Shown: positions 48,201 through 58,130, counted from the first letter of the stretch. The stretch: DNA of 64,000 nt from Anaerolineae bacterium (GCA_016931695.1 JAFGEI010000022.1:1-64000), one strand, 5' to 3'. Notes: generated by a model not told the origin, from the sequence alone. Made by a program: numbers and translations.

Positions 48201-48520
48201 CCCCGTTCACCGTCACCCTGGTCTGGCGCGCCGAGTCCACCGCCGCCGACTCGTACCACGTATTCGTCCACCTGCTCGACGCCGCGGGCGGGCTGGCGGC
48301 GCAGTCGGACGGGATCCCGGCGGGCTGGGCGCGGCCGACGACCGGCTGGCTGCCCGGCGAATACGTCCGCGACGTGCATCGCGTCGTCGTCCCCGCCGCC
48401 GCGCCGCCGGGCGACTATGTCCTGCAGGCCGGCCTCTACCTCCCCGGCGGGGAGCGGCTGCGCACCGCCGACGGACGCGACGCCGTCCCCCTGGTCACGG
48501 TCACGGTAACAGCGCGATGA
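45284..48520 (+). CDS. Large membrane protein, PTPS-related/YfhO-like family
   Basis: GTGA overlap; HDGDLHYYRVVALRQALEQGILFSRWLPDLAFGYGYPFFHYRAPVSYYLAL; many TM segments; C-terminal LFWRAEAAVDAAP... units shared with neighbours. Confidence 0.8.
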   Translation: MTARRLLFALGLLLLCATAVLPLLRAESPCTHDGDLHYYRVVALRQALEQGILFSRWLPDLAFGYGYPFFHYRAPVSYYLALALWLTGLPLPLALNLVYVLSILGAAAGAYLLARDLFGPSAGVVAAVAYAYAPYTFLDALLRGNAPESVALALMPLALWAFRRLLVDGGRRWFAAAVGLLATLYLTHNISSLLFTPFLLLYLLLLGAVYRQPRRWLWAALALVLALSTCTFFLLPALAEKGLVQLHMSRVTRNNDFHYNFLDLAEMFAPPSPVDSSLLNPPMEVQAGLALSVLAGLGLVVGLAKEKNGRRSSPARHSRASGNPLIAVTDARFRGHDVQVGGCFPSNKCKERRASLIFFAVSALVFLFMSTEASLWLWENVPLLPFAQFPWRFVGRAILPLALVAAAAFSQPPGDKAARWTTLAALLAVALLILAAFPATAPPYGYCPRDAQPTIADVHRYERQSRLVGVDPEGSYFPVWVEQRPQGSPLEAQYAAGGEIARFDTAALPEGAAILAATYGSNEAVLVVESPDPFSARYRAFYFPGWRAWIDGQRVDVVPSEPEGLIAFDVPAGRHEITIRFGETPLRVACDVVSLFSFLAFVFLVPSLKSPSPRPQAQNRPPVALLSGGGVLAAALLLTLKLAVVDRVDTLFRYPTLQPGGVLPGVSRPLNQPYADGMLLAGYELSADELPADGTLRVDLYWTTWQQPTRSYQATVHLVGPEGFRWSPQDSYRPRGYHRPPPTSTWQPGQYAVDSHEIEPLPGTPPGDYQVVVVIFDRDTLAPLSVLNAAGQPAAPELALAPVALARPRQPAGLPARDWVEQPVGDLTLLGADFDRAAAAPGDSVYLTLFWRAEAAVDAAPAATLELRAPDGTMAASYDLPLPASTWQAGDAWRGQHRLVLPADLESGAYRWVTQQREVSTLQVQAPAHLWQAPPVDLQTEAHFGRLAALLGVQLSPQTCNLQSATWSLEPGTPFTVTLVWRAESTAADSYHVFVHLLDAAGGLAAQSDGIPAGWARPTTGWLPGEYVRDVHRVVVPAAAPPGDYVLQAGLYLPGGERLRTADGRDAVPLVTVTVTAR
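46233..46291. repeat. Paired-hairpin dispersed-repeat-like sequence inside the coding region
   Basis: ATTCCCGC-GCAA-GCGGGAAT (46233-46252) and ATGCCCGC-TTTC-GCGGGCAT (46272-46291), translating to RHSRASGNP...DARFRGHD. Confidence 0.8.
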
Positions 48521-51264
48521 CGGAATCGCCGCGCCCCGCCATCCAGCTGCTGCTCACCCGCATCGGCCTGCTGGGGCTGCTGCTGTTCGCCTTTGCCCTG
48601 CGCCTCTACCGGCTGGACGCCCAATCGATCTGGTGGGACGAAGCGATCAGTATCCACCTCGCCCACTGCAGCGCGGCCGAAATCGTCGCCGACCGGGCCG
48701 GGAACCTGCACCCGCCGCTCTACTTTTTTCTCCTCAAGGGCTGGGTTGCCCTGGCCGGCGACGCGCCCTTCAGCGTGCGCTTCCTCTCGGCCTGCAGCAG
48801 CCTGCCGCTGATCCCTGCCCTCTACGCCTTTGGCCGCCGCTGGACGAACCGCCGCGCCGGTTTTCTGGCCGCGCTGCTCGCCGCGCTCTCCCCGCTCTAC
48901 CTGGCCTACGCCCAAGAGGCCCGCGTCTATGCGCTGCTGCCCCTGGCTGGCCTGGCCCTGCTGGCCGTAGCCTGGCGCCTGGCAGAAACAGGCGCCGCGC
49001 CCACCCTGTGGCGCCATTGGCTGGCGCTGCTGGCCGCCGAGGCGCTGGCCCTCGGACTGCACTATATGGCGTTGTTCGTCGTCGCCACAATCGTCGCCGG
49101 GCTGTTCATCCGCCTCCGGCGCCGCTCCGACCGGCTGCGGCTGCTGGCGGTCCAGGGACTGGTCCTGCTCGCTCTCCTGCCCTGGCTCCTGGTCGTCTGG
49201 CAGCACGCCGGCGAGCTCGACGCCCGGCTGGCGATGGGCAACTGGCAGGCCGAGGCGGTCACGCTGGCCCACTTTGTCCGCTTATTGTGGGTCTTTCAGC
49301 TGACCGGCCTGAGCGGCCTCGTCGCTGACCCCGCCGCCGTGCTGTCGAGCGCCGCCGCGGCCCTGGCGGCCCTGACCGCGTTCGGATGCCTGGTATACCG
49401 CCGCGCGACCCGCGCCACCGCGCTCACCCTGCTGCTGGCCTGGCTGCTTCCCCTGGCCTCCGCCTTTGTCGTCTGGCAGGCCCGGCCCCTCGCCCATCCG
49501 CGCTATGTGATTCTCTTTACGCCGCCGCTGTTCCTGCTGCTCGCCCTGGCCCTGGAGCGGCTGTTCGCGCGCACCCTGGCCGCGCGGGGCCTGGCATCGC
49601 TGCTGGCAATCTCGCTGGCGGCGACGTCGGGGCTGGGGATTCTCGCCTACCACGCCCCGCGCTTTGCCAAGGACGACGCGCGCGGGGCGGCGGCGGCGAT
49701 CGCCGCGCGCGCCGCGGCGGGCGACCTGGTGCTGACGCCGCCCGAGGACTGGTCGGTGGCTTATTACTACGACGGCCCGGCGCAGGTGGCGATGGTCCCG
49801 ACCGGCGACGCGGCGGCCGCCTGGGCGCAGCTGGCGGCGCAGAGCGCGAGGGACAGAACCGTCTTCCTGGTCGACTACTACCGCGGCACGCGGGACCCGC
49901 GCGGGCTGCTGCCGTTCGCCCTCGAATCCGCCGGCAGCCTGGTCGATCGCTGGCCGTTCAAGGGCCTCTACGTACAGGTCTACCGGATGGAGCGGCCCGT
50001 CGAGCAGCCGGCGCTGGAACCGCTCGACGCCCGTTTTGGCCCGCTGCGGCTGAGCGGCGCCTGGGCCGACCCGCGCGCCGCCGCCGACACCGCCGTCGCC
50101 GTGGCGCTGCGCTGGCAGGTCGCAGGGACATTGGGGCCGCTCCCCTGCCGGGTGGGGCTGCGCTTGCGGGACGCCGACGGCTGGAGCTGGGCCCGGGCCG
50201 ACGATTGGCTGCTGGACGACGCCGCCCAGCCCACCACGCGCTGGGCGGTGGGCCAGGAGACCGTCACCTACCACTTACTCGCACTCCCGCCCGGCACGCC
50301 GCCCCTCACCTACAGCATCACGGCGGAGGTTTACCGGCTGGAGGGGCAGACCGTTCAGCCCCTCGACCTCATGGACGGCGCCGGAAACCCGCAGGGGCGC
50401 TCCGCGACTGCCGCCATCGTTCGCCTGGCCTCCCCCTTGGGCCTGCCCAGCGACCCCTACCGGGTGGGCGATGACGTGCCACGCTGGGAGCAGCCGCTCC
50501 TGCTGGGCGACGGCCTGATCCTGCTCGGCGCCGCGTTGGACCGGGCCGTTGCTGCGCCGGGGCAGCCCATTTTCGTCACGCTGCATTGGGCGGGGGAGCA
50601 GAACAGTCCCCCCCCGCAGGCGACGCTGCTCATCCAGCAGGGCGAGAGCGTGCTGGCAACGACCAGCGCCCCGGTCGGCGGCCGCTACTCCACCGACCAG
50701 TGGCTCTCCGGGCAGCCGGTGGTCGAGCATCGCTACCTCGTCGTGCCGCCTGCCGCCGCCGACGGTCCGGCCGCGCTGCTGCTGCAGGCAGCCGGGCAGC
50801 GGGTGGAACTGGGGACGATAGAGGTTGCGGCCGGGGAGCGCCGCTTCGACCCGCCGCCGATGAGCCACGAGCTGGGCATCCGCTTTGGCGACGTGGCGGA
50901 ACTGCTGGGGTACGACCTGGCGGCGACAACGGTCCCGGCCGGCGAGCCGGTCCCGCTCACCCTATACTGGCGGGCGCTGGAGGGCGCCGCGACCGCCGAC
51001 TATACCGTCTTTGCCCACCTCTTGGCCGCCGACGGCCGGCTGGTCGGCCAGCACGACGGCCCCCCCGCCGGCGGCGGCCGCCCGACGACCGGCTGGCTGC
51101 CCGGTGAAATCATTGTTGATCCGCACGTGCTGACCTTTCGCGAAGCATACACCGGCTCGGCCCGCGTCGAGGTCGGCCTGTACGACCCCGCCTCGATGGT
51201 GCGGGTAGTCGTAGAGGGCGGCGCGGATTTCGTCCTCCTGCCCGCGCTCTTGACCGTCGAGTAG
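48517..51264 (+). CDS. GT39-like membrane glycosyltransferase
   Basis: ATGA overlap; FALRLYRLDAQSIWWDEAISIHLAHCSAAEIVADRAGNLHPPLYFFLLKGWVALAGDAPFSVRFLSA. Confidence 0.87.
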   Translation: MTESPRPAIQLLLTRIGLLGLLLFAFALRLYRLDAQSIWWDEAISIHLAHCSAAEIVADRAGNLHPPLYFFLLKGWVALAGDAPFSVRFLSACSSLPLIPALYAFGRRWTNRRAGFLAALLAALSPLYLAYAQEARVYALLPLAGLALLAVAWRLAETGAAPTLWRHWLALLAAEALALGLHYMALFVVATIVAGLFIRLRRRSDRLRLLAVQGLVLLALLPWLLVVWQHAGELDARLAMGNWQAEAVTLAHFVRLLWVFQLTGLSGLVADPAAVLSSAAAALAALTAFGCLVYRRATRATALTLLLAWLLPLASAFVVWQARPLAHPRYVILFTPPLFLLLALALERLFARTLAARGLASLLAISLAATSGLGILAYHAPRFAKDDARGAAAAIAARAAAGDLVLTPPEDWSVAYYYDGPAQVAMVPTGDAAAAWAQLAAQSARDRTVFLVDYYRGTRDPRGLLPFALESAGSLVDRWPFKGLYVQVYRMERPVEQPALEPLDARFGPLRLSGAWADPRAAADTAVAVALRWQVAGTLGPLPCRVGLRLRDADGWSWARADDWLLDDAAQPTTRWAVGQETVTYHLLALPPGTPPLTYSITAEVYRLEGQTVQPLDLMDGAGNPQGRSATAAIVRLASPLGLPSDPYRVGDDVPRWEQPLLLGDGLILLGAALDRAVAAPGQPIFVTLHWAGEQNSPPPQATLLIQQGESVLATTSAPVGGRYSTDQWLSGQPVVEHRYLVVPPAAADGPAALLLQAAGQRVELGTIEVAAGERRFDPPPMSHELGIRFGDVAELLGYDLAATTVPAGEPVPLTLYWRALEGAATADYTVFAHLLAADGRLVGQHDGPPAGGGRPTTGWLPGEIIVDPHVLTFREAYTGSARVEVGLYDPASMVRVVVEGGADFVLLPALLTVE

Positions 51265-51295
51265 CCGCAGCGCCCTGGGAGGCCGGGCGAGGCAG

Positions 51296-51324
51296 TTGTC
51301 ATACTCTCCCAATGCTGATATAAT
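51296..51324 (+). promoter_or_regulatory. Predicted promoter for DUF4190-like gene
   Basis: TTGTCA - 17 bp - TATAAT. Confidence 0.7.
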
Positions 51325-51407
51325 GGCGGCAAGAAGTGGGCAGTCGGCGTGACGCCCTCGGGTAGCTGCTGCCTGCGCCATGCTCGTTCAAAAGGAGGAA
51401 TAGCGTT

Positions 51408-51725
51408 ATGGGAGATTATGGTTATCAGACAGCCCCGCCAAACAGCGGCCTGGCCATCGTTTCGCTAATTGCCAGCATCCTCGGCCTGACCCTCTTGCCG
51501 ACGATCGGCAGCATCGCCGGCGTGATCATGGGCTACATGGCCAAGAAGCAGATCGAGGAGAGCAGAGGTGCGATGGGCGGTGAGGGCATGGCCAAGGCCG
51601 GCATTATCATCGGCTGGATCGGCATTGGCCTGGCTGTGCTGGGAGTCTGCATCGCCCTGGCAATCATTCTCGCCAGCGGCGGCATCACCGCCTGCGCCTT
51701 CCTGGAGGCCGGCGGCGGGTACTAA
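51408..51725 (+). CDS. DUF4190-like small membrane protein
   Basis: NSGLAIVSLIASILGLTLLPTIGSIAGVIMGYMAKKQIEES...KAGIIIGWIGIGLAVLGV; preceded by AAAGGAGG. Confidence 0.83.
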   Translation: MGDYGYQTAPPNSGLAIVSLIASILGLTLLPTIGSIAGVIMGYMAKKQIEESRGAMGGEGMAKAGIIIGWIGIGLAVLGVCIALAIILASGGITACAFLEAGGGY

Positions 51726-51994
51726 AAGTCCCAGGCCCTGGACTCTTGCTTTGCCTATCGCGCTGGCCAGCCTGGCGCTGTTGCCCTTCATCCCCATCCT
51801 GCCGGGGTTGGGCAGCCTGTCGGCGCTCCTGCTGGTTTTGATCCAACAGGAGGCGCCGTGGCACTGGCGGCGCATTGCGGTCGCCATCGTCAGCCTGGGC
51901 GGGTTGACGTTTGCCGCATTACAGACGCTGTCCGCTCTTTTTTCGATGATGGGACTGGCACTTGGAAACAATATCAACTGAAAGGAGAACGAAA

Positions 51995-52216
51995 ATGTCG
52001 GAATTCACACCTGGCCCTTCTTACGATCCTGAACCGTTTACACCTGGCCCCGCGCCCCAAAAGGACTCGAAGAACACCATCCTCATCATTGTCATCGTCG
52101 TCGCGGTCCTGCTGCTCTGCTGCTGCTGCCTGACCATCATTGGCGTCGCCGCCATCTATGGCGAGGACATTATGCGGGCGCTCAGCCAGGCGCTGCCCTT
52201 GTTGCTCGCCAGCTAA
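51995..52216 (+). CDS. Small single-TM, Cys-rich membrane protein
   Basis: ATG preceded by GAAAGGAG; MSEFTPGPSYDPEPFTPGPAPQKDSKNTILIIVIVVAVLLLCCCCLTIIGVAAIYG (73 aa). Confidence 0.7.
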   Translation: MSEFTPGPSYDPEPFTPGPAPQKDSKNTILIIVIVVAVLLLCCCCLTIIGVAAIYGEDIMRALSQALPLLLAS

Positions 52217-52375
52217 CCAGCAGACACCCATCATTTCTGGCAGCAGCATGGTTACACTTGAGCCACTGGCTCAAGTGCGTGCCTGGAAACATCTCCCACG
52301 GCGCGCAATCGGGAAAGAGGGGGGGGGTTGCAGCCCGCAAAGCCCCCCTCTCCTGCCAACACAGATCGTCTTTCG

Positions 52376-54238
52376 ATGGTCATCCACGTCCCGGAGCGCA
52401 TACAGCAGACCCTGCACGGCCTGCCCGCCCAGCCCGGCGTCTACTTGATGCGCAACGTCGAGGGACGGGTGATCTATGTCGGCAAGGCGGTCAACCTCCA
52501 TAACCGCGTCCGCTCCTACTTTACCCCATCGGCCCAGGAAAACTCCAAGGTGCGCTGCATGGTCGGCGAGATTGCCGACCTCGAGTTCATCGTCACCGAC
52601 ACCGAGCTGGAAGCCCTGATCCTGGAGGCCAACCTGATCAAGGCCCATCGTCCCCGCTTCAACGTGCGGCTGCGGGACGACAAGCGTTACCCCTACATCA
52701 AGATCACCTGGGCCGAACCGTTCCCCCGCGTGTTCATCACGCGGCGGATGGAGCGGGACGGCAGTCGCTACTTTGGTCCCTTCACTTCCGCCTCGGCGGT
52801 GCGCTCGACGCTGGACCTGCTGCGGCGCACCTTTCCCTATCTCACCTGCAACCGCGAGATCAGCGGCACGGACGAGCGGGCCTGTCTCTACCACGACATC
52901 AAGCTCTGCATGGCCCCCTGCATCGGCGCGGCAAGCCAGGAAGACTACCGCGCCATGATCCGGGGCTTGATCCGTTTCCTGGAAGGGCGCGCCGACGATA
53001 TCCTCGCTCAGCTCCAGGCCGAGATGCAGGCTTCGTCCGATGCGTTGGACTTTGAGCGCGCCGCAACCCTGCGGGACCAGCTGCAGGCGGCGCGGCGAAT
53101 CGTCGAGCGGCAAAAGATCGTCGCCGCGGCCGGCAGCGACCAGGACGTGGTCGCCTTTGCCCGCGCCGACGGCGATGCCTGCGTGCAGGTATTTTTCATT
53201 CGCGGCGGCAAGCTGCTGGGACGCGAGTTCTTTTTGTTGGAAGGGGCCGAGGCGGAGCAAGACCAGCAAGTAATGGCCGCTTTTCTCAAGCAGTTCTACG
53301 AGGAGGCGGCCTACGTGCCGCCCGAGGTCATCCTGCCGCAAAACGTCGACGAGGCGCTGGTCATCGAAGAGTGGCTGCGCAGCAAGCGCGGCGCCAAGGT
53401 TGCGCTCCGCGTGCCGCGCCGTGGGCGCAAGCGAGAACTGGTGCAAATGGCAGCAACCAACGCCGCCCAGATGCTGCAAATCGTCCGGGCACAGTGGGAC
53501 GTCGACAGCCACAAGCAGGAACTGGCCCTCGACGAACTGCAAGAAGCATTGGAACTGTCTGCTCGTCCCGCGCGCATCGAATGTTACGACGTGTCGACCA
53601 GCCAGGGCGCCCAGACCACCGCCAGCATGGTCGTCTTTGAGCAAGGGGTCCCCAAAAAGTCCCACTACCGCCGGTTCGTCATCCGCGGCGTGGCCGGACC
53701 GGACGATTACGCCGGCATGCGCGAGGTGCTCACCCGGCGGCTCAAGCGCTGGCAGGCCGCTGCGTCGGAAGCGGCAAAGGGCAGCCGCGACGTCAAGGCG
53801 TGGGCGCTGTTGCCGGATTTATTGATCGTCGACGGCGGCAAAGGGCAGCTGAACGTGGCGCTGGAAGTGCTCGAATCCTTTGGGCTGCGAGAGCGGGTGC
53901 GGGCAATCGGCCTGGCAAAGCGGGAAGAAGAGGTTTTCTTGCCCGGTCACCCCAAGCCGGTTCTGCTGCCCAAAAACTCGCCGGGGTTGTTCCTGCTCCA
54001 GCGCGTCCGGGACGAAGCACACCGCTTTGCCATCAGCCACCACCGCACGCGGCGGCGGAAGGCGGGCCTGGCCTCCGAGCTCGACAGCATCCCCGGCATC
54101 GGCCCGGCGCGCCGGCGGGCGCTGCTGCGCGCCTTTGGCTCGCTGCACCTCGTCCGTGCGGCCAGCGTCGAGGAACTGGCCGCCGTGCCCGGCATCCCCC
54201 GCCGCGTGGCGGAGGCGGTCAAAGAGCATTTGGGGTAG
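52376..54238 (+). CDS. uvrC: Excinuclease ABC subunit C
   Basis: LPAQPGVYLMRNVEGRVIYVGKAVNLHNRVRSYF; DLLIVDGGKGQLNVALEVL; C-terminal HhH SIPGIGPARRRALLRAFGS. Confidence 0.96.
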   Translation: MVIHVPERIQQTLHGLPAQPGVYLMRNVEGRVIYVGKAVNLHNRVRSYFTPSAQENSKVRCMVGEIADLEFIVTDTELEALILEANLIKAHRPRFNVRLRDDKRYPYIKITWAEPFPRVFITRRMERDGSRYFGPFTSASAVRSTLDLLRRTFPYLTCNREISGTDERACLYHDIKLCMAPCIGAASQEDYRAMIRGLIRFLEGRADDILAQLQAEMQASSDALDFERAATLRDQLQAARRIVERQKIVAAAGSDQDVVAFARADGDACVQVFFIRGGKLLGREFFLLEGAEAEQDQQVMAAFLKQFYEEAAYVPPEVILPQNVDEALVIEEWLRSKRGAKVALRVPRRGRKRELVQMAATNAAQMLQIVRAQWDVDSHKQELALDELQEALELSARPARIECYDVSTSQGAQTTASMVVFEQGVPKKSHYRRFVIRGVAGPDDYAGMREVLTRRLKRWQAAASEAAKGSRDVKAWALLPDLLIVDGGKGQLNVALEVLESFGLRERVRAIGLAKREEEVFLPGHPKPVLLPKNSPGLFLLQRVRDEAHRFAISHHRTRRRKAGLASELDSIPGIGPARRRALLRAFGSLHLVRAASVEELAAVPGIPRRVAEAVKEHLG

Positions 54239-57200
54239 CTAGAACCCCTCCAGTTGCCCCAGGTCGGCGATGCCCTCGGCCAGCCCGGCGACGTGCTGCA
54301 GCAGCGCCAGCCGGTTCTCCCGCAGGACAGGATCGTCGTCCATCACCAGCACGCCCGATTCGCGGGCGAAAAAGCGGTCGATGACGTCCACCAGCGGCAG
54401 GAAGGCGGTCAGGAAATCGTCGACCGAACTCGACGGCGTGACGCGGCTCCGCGCCTGTCGATATGCCGCGTACAGCTCTTCCTCTGCCGGCTCGACCAAG
54501 CGGTCCGGCTCGAGGGCGAGCGGCGCGTCGAAACTGCGGGTGATGCGCACGCAGCGCGCATAGTTGTCGAGAATGCGCGGCCAATCCCCCCGCTCGATCC
54601 AGCGGCTCAACTGTCCCGCCGCCTCCTGGGCGCGGAAGGGATCGTCGCCGCGGGCGGCGAGCACCGCCTCCACCACGTCGTAGCGCAAGCCCTGGTCGCG
54701 CAAATAGACCCGCAGCCGCCCGGCGACAAACTCCCGCGCCGCTTGCAGCGCCGCGGCGTCCGCCGCGACGGGCAGCAGCGAGGCAGCCATGGATAGCCCC
54801 GCCGCGACAGAGAAGGAGAGGCCGGCAGCGATCAGGATCTGCACCATGCCCAGGGCGCTCCGGCGCAGGCCGTACGGATCGGTGGAGCCGCTGGGCGCCA
54901 TGCCCACCGCAAAGAGCCCGGCCAGGCTGTCCAGCCGGTCGGCCAGCCCCACGACCAGGCCAGCCTGACCCGCCGGCAGCGCATCCCCGGCAAAGCGGGG
55001 CAGGTAATGGTCGAAAATTGCCTCGGCCACCGCGGGCGGCTCACCCGACTGAAGGGCATACTCCCGTCCCATCACCCCCTGCAAGCTGGTAAACTCGACC
55101 ACCATCTGCGTCGCCAGGTCGGCCTTGCAGAGATGGGCCGCGCGCGCGGCCGTCGCCGCCGTCGCTCCGTCCAATCCCAACGCGCGGCACAGTTCCGGCG
55201 CCAGCTTTTCCAGGCGCTGGCTCTTTTGCCGCACCGATCCCAGCGTCTCCTGAAAGGTCAGCGTGTCGAGGCGCGGTAGGAAGGCTTGCAGCGGCTGTCG
55301 GGTATCCTCGCGGTAAAAATAGTCGGCGTCGGCAAAGCGGGCGCGGATGACCTCCTCGTTGCCTTGGCGGACGACGTCGAGGTGCTCCGGCCCGCCGTTG
55401 CGGACGGCGACAAAGTAGGGCAGCAGCCGTCCCGCCGGGTCGTAGACCGGGAAATAGCGCTGGTGCTTTTTCATCACCGCGATCAGGACGGCAGCGGGCA
55501 GGGCCAGGTACTGCGGGTCGAAGCGGCCCAGGAAAGCGGTCGGCTGCTCGACCAGGTGGGTGACCTCCTGCAAAAGGTCCGGGTCGTCGACAACTCGCCC
55601 GCCGACGCTCTGGGCCAGCTCCGCCGCCTGCGCGGCGATGGCCGCCCGCCGCTCAGCCGGGTCGACGACGATCCGCTGCTGCGCGACCCGGTCCAGGTAA
55701 TCGCCCGCCCGGGCGACGTCAAAGGGCGGCGACCCCGCCGGCCGCGGGCCGCGACTGGAGCGCCCGGCCTGCACCCCGGCGTACTCGAAAGGCACGACCC
55801 GCTCCCCCAACAACGACACGTACCAGCGGAGGGGGCGGGAGAAGGCGACCCCCGTTTCGTTCCAGCGCATGCTCTTCTGAAAGCTCAGGCCAGCGACGAG
55901 GTCGGGCAACACCTCGCCCAGCACCTCGGCGGCCGGGCGCCCCTCCTGTCGCCGCACCGCGACCACATACTCCCCGCCGTCGATCTCGCGCACCGCCAGT
56001 TCGTCGACCGGCAGGCCATGCTTGCGCGCAAAGCCCACGGCGGCCTGCGTCGGGCGGCCGCTGGCGTCAAAAGCGGCCCGGGCAGGAGGGCCCTTCACCC
56101 ACTCCTCGACCGCTCGCTGGCGGGGAGAGAGGCCATCGACCAGCACCGCCATTCGCCGCGGCGTTCCCACCACCCGCACGCCCTCGTACTCCAGCCGCGC
56201 TTCCGCCAGCAGCGCCGGGACGCGCTCGCGCAGTTGGGCCAGCGCGCTGTCGAGATCGCCGGCGGGCAGTTCCTCGCTGCCAATCTCTAACAAGAAGGTT
56301 GCAGGTTGCAGGTTCCAGGTTTCAGGTCGATCAAGCCGGGAACCTGAAACCTGCGAACCTGGAACTGTTTCCAGCCAGGGATATTCCAGCCGCTGGCGCT
56401 GCTCCAGGTAGGCCTGCGACGTCCGCTGGGCCATCTCGCGCATGCGGCGGAAAAAGGTCGCCCGCTCGGTGACGCCGACCGCCCCCCGCGTATCCAACAA
56501 GTTGAAAGCGTGGGAACAGCGCAGGACGTGGTCGTGGGCCGGGATGACCAGCCCCGCCTCCAGGCAGCGGTAGGCCTCCGCTTCGTAGAGGTCGTACAAC
56601 TGGCGCAGGGTGTCGACGTCGGCCAGCTCAAAGCCGTAGCGACAGTGCTCGACCTCCGCTTCCAGGTAGACGTCGCCGTAGGTGTGGGCGCCATCCCACC
56701 GGATGTCCCACACCGAGCGCACCCGTTGCAGAAACATGATGATCCGCTCCAACCCATACGTGATCTCTACCGCGGGCGGCTCCAGGTTGAACCCCCCGGC
56801 CTGCTGAAAGTAGGTGAATTGGGTGATCTCGAGCCCGTCGAGCCACACCTCCCATCCCAGCCCCCAGGCGCCCAGGGCGGGAGTCTCCCAGTTGTCCTCG
56901 ACAAAACGGACGTCGTGCTCCTGGCGGCGGATGCCCAGCGCCTCCAGGCTCTGCAGGTAAAGCTCCTGCGGGTTGCCGGGGTCGGGTTTCAGGATGACCT
57001 GCAGCTGGGTGTGCATCTGCATGCGGTTGGGGTTCTCCCCATAGCGCCCGTCGTCGGGGCGGTAGGACGGTTCGACGTAGGCGACGTTCCACGGCTCTGG
57101 CCCGAGGACGCGCAGGATCGTGGCCGGGTTCATCGTCCCTGCCCCGACCTTTTCGCTGTAGGGCTGCCAGATCAGGCAGCCGTGATCGGCCCAGAACTGT

Positions 57201-57244
57201 TGCAGGCGCAACAGGGCTTGTTGGAATGTCAGCGGGTTGCTCAT
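54239..57244 (-). CDS. glyQS: Fused glycyl-tRNA synthetase alpha/beta chain
   Basis: Start at ATG 57244 ([52 protein letters not shown]-type start); beta-chain start [22 protein letters not shown] in the same frame. Confidence 0.95.
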   Translation of the reverse strand: MSNPLTFQQALLRLQQFWADHGCLIWQPYSEKVGAGTMNPATILRVLGPEPWNVAYVEPSYRPDDGRYGENPNRMQMHTQLQVILKPDPGNPQELYLQSLEALGIRRQEHDVRFVEDNWETPALGAWGLGWEVWLDGLEITQFTYFQQAGGFNLEPPAVEITYGLERIIMFLQRVRSVWDIRWDGAHTYGDVYLEAEVEHCRYGFELADVDTLRQLYDLYEAEAYRCLEAGLVIPAHDHVLRCSHAFNLLDTRGAVGVTERATFFRRMREMAQRTSQAYLEQRQRLEYPWLETVPGSQVSGSRLDRPETWNLQPATFLLEIGSEELPAGDLDSALAQLRERVPALLAEARLEYEGVRVVGTPRRMAVLVDGLSPRQRAVEEWVKGPPARAAFDASGRPTQAAVGFARKHGLPVDELAVREIDGGEYVVAVRRQEGRPAAEVLGEVLPDLVAGLSFQKSMRWNETGVAFSRPLRWYVSLLGERVVPFEYAGVQAGRSSRGPRPAGSPPFDVARAGDYLDRVAQQRIVVDPAERRAAIAAQAAELAQSVGGRVVDDPDLLQEVTHLVEQPTAFLGRFDPQYLALPAAVLIAVMKKHQRYFPVYDPAGRLLPYFVAVRNGGPEHLDVVRQGNEEVIRARFADADYFYREDTRQPLQAFLPRLDTLTFQETLGSVRQKSQRLEKLAPELCRALGLDGATAATAARAAHLCKADLATQMVVEFTSLQGVMGREYALQSGEPPAVAEAIFDHYLPRFAGDALPAGQAGLVVGLADRLDSLAGLFAVGMAPSGSTDPYGLRRSALGMVQILIAAGLSFSVAAGLSMAASLLPVAADAAALQAAREFVAGRLRVYLRDQGLRYDVVEAVLAARGDDPFRAQEAAGQLSRWIERGDWPRILDNYARCVRITRSFDAPLALEPDRLVEPAEEELYAAYRQARSRVTPSSSVDDFLTAFLPLVDVIDRFFARESGVLVMDDDPVLRENRLALLQHVAGLAEGIADLGQLEGF
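56296..56376. repeat. Low-complexity inverted repeat at the GlyQ/GlyS junction
   Basis: GGTTGCAGGTTGCAGGTTCCAGGTTTCAGGT ... GAACCTGAAACCTGCGAACCTGGAAC. Confidence 0.8.
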
Positions 57245-57254
57245 TCGGCTCCTT

Positions 57255-58055
57255 TCATATCCCGCCTTCCCGCCGCAGCCGCTGCAGAAAGGCGCCGGAG
57301 CGGACCTCGCGCTCCAGGTGATAGGCGATATAGTGTTGGGCGGCCCGCTCGACCTCGCGCAGCAGTTGTGGCGTCGCCGGCCAATTGCGCAGGGCGACGA
57401 ACGGCTCCCGTTGGCAGGCCCGCAGCAGGGCCAACGCGGCGGGAGAGAGGGGGACGACCCCCCGCCGCTCGCGGTGGGTGCGGAAGCATTGGGGACACAG
57501 CACGCCGCCTCGCTCGGGGTCCAGGCCAAAGAGCTGCTCCCCCGTCGCCTCCAGGGGCTGCCCGTCAGCGTGATCCTCCCATCCCACGCACTGTTCCCAT
57601 TCAGGCCGAAAACCGACCTGCGCCAGCAGCCGCTGTTCGTAGCCGCGCACCAGCAGCGGGAGCTGTTCTTCGCGGCACAGATACCCCATGACCCGCACCA
57701 TCAGGTCAAAGAGAGCAGGATTTCCCTCCCCTTCGGCGACGAAATGATCGTACAGCTCGGCGACGTAGCGGGCGTAGGTGCCGCGGGCCAGGTCGTCCCG
57801 CAGAGCAGCGTGGGGCGCCACCGTCTCCGCCTGGCTGACCACGTCCCACGACGAGCGGCTGCGCGCCAGGACGAGATGCACGTGGGCAAAGAGTTCCAGA
57901 TGCCCCGCCTTGCGGCTGCGGACCTTGCGCGCGCCGCGGGCAATGACCGCCAGCTTGCCCATCGGCGTGCAGAGGGTGAGGATTCGGTCGGCCTCGCCCT
58001 GGTTGCGCCGGCGGATGATGATTGCCTCTGTGCGGTAGATTCGTTGGCTGCTCAT
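57255..58055 (-). CDS. recO: DNA repair protein RecO
   Basis: [66 protein letters not shown]. Confidence 0.93.
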   Translation of the reverse strand: MSSQRIYRTEAIIIRRRNQGEADRILTLCTPMGKLAVIARGARKVRSRKAGHLELFAHVHLVLARSRSSWDVVSQAETVAPHAALRDDLARGTYARYVAELYDHFVAEGEGNPALFDLMVRVMGYLCREEQLPLLVRGYEQRLLAQVGFRPEWEQCVGWEDHADGQPLEATGEQLFGLDPERGGVLCPQCFRTHRERRGVVPLSPAALALLRACQREPFVALRNWPATPQLLREVERAAQHYIAYHLEREVRSGAFLQRLRREGGI

Positions 58056-58098
58056 TTGCAGCGGGTATTATACCACATATCTCCTGCAAAACTGTCAC

Positions 58099-58126
58099 TT
58101 GTCCCCCTCATTTCTTGGAGTATAAT
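58099..58126 (+). promoter_or_regulatory. Predicted comEA promoter
   Basis: TTGTCC - 16 bp - TATAAT. Confidence 0.6.
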
Positions 58127-58130
58127 AACG

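Noticed and set aside
52255-52277. CACTTGAGCC-ACT-GGCTCAAGTG hairpin upstream of uvrC
   Set aside because: Likely an ordinary terminator-like hairpin after the small membrane gene; no T-run and no evidence for anything special.
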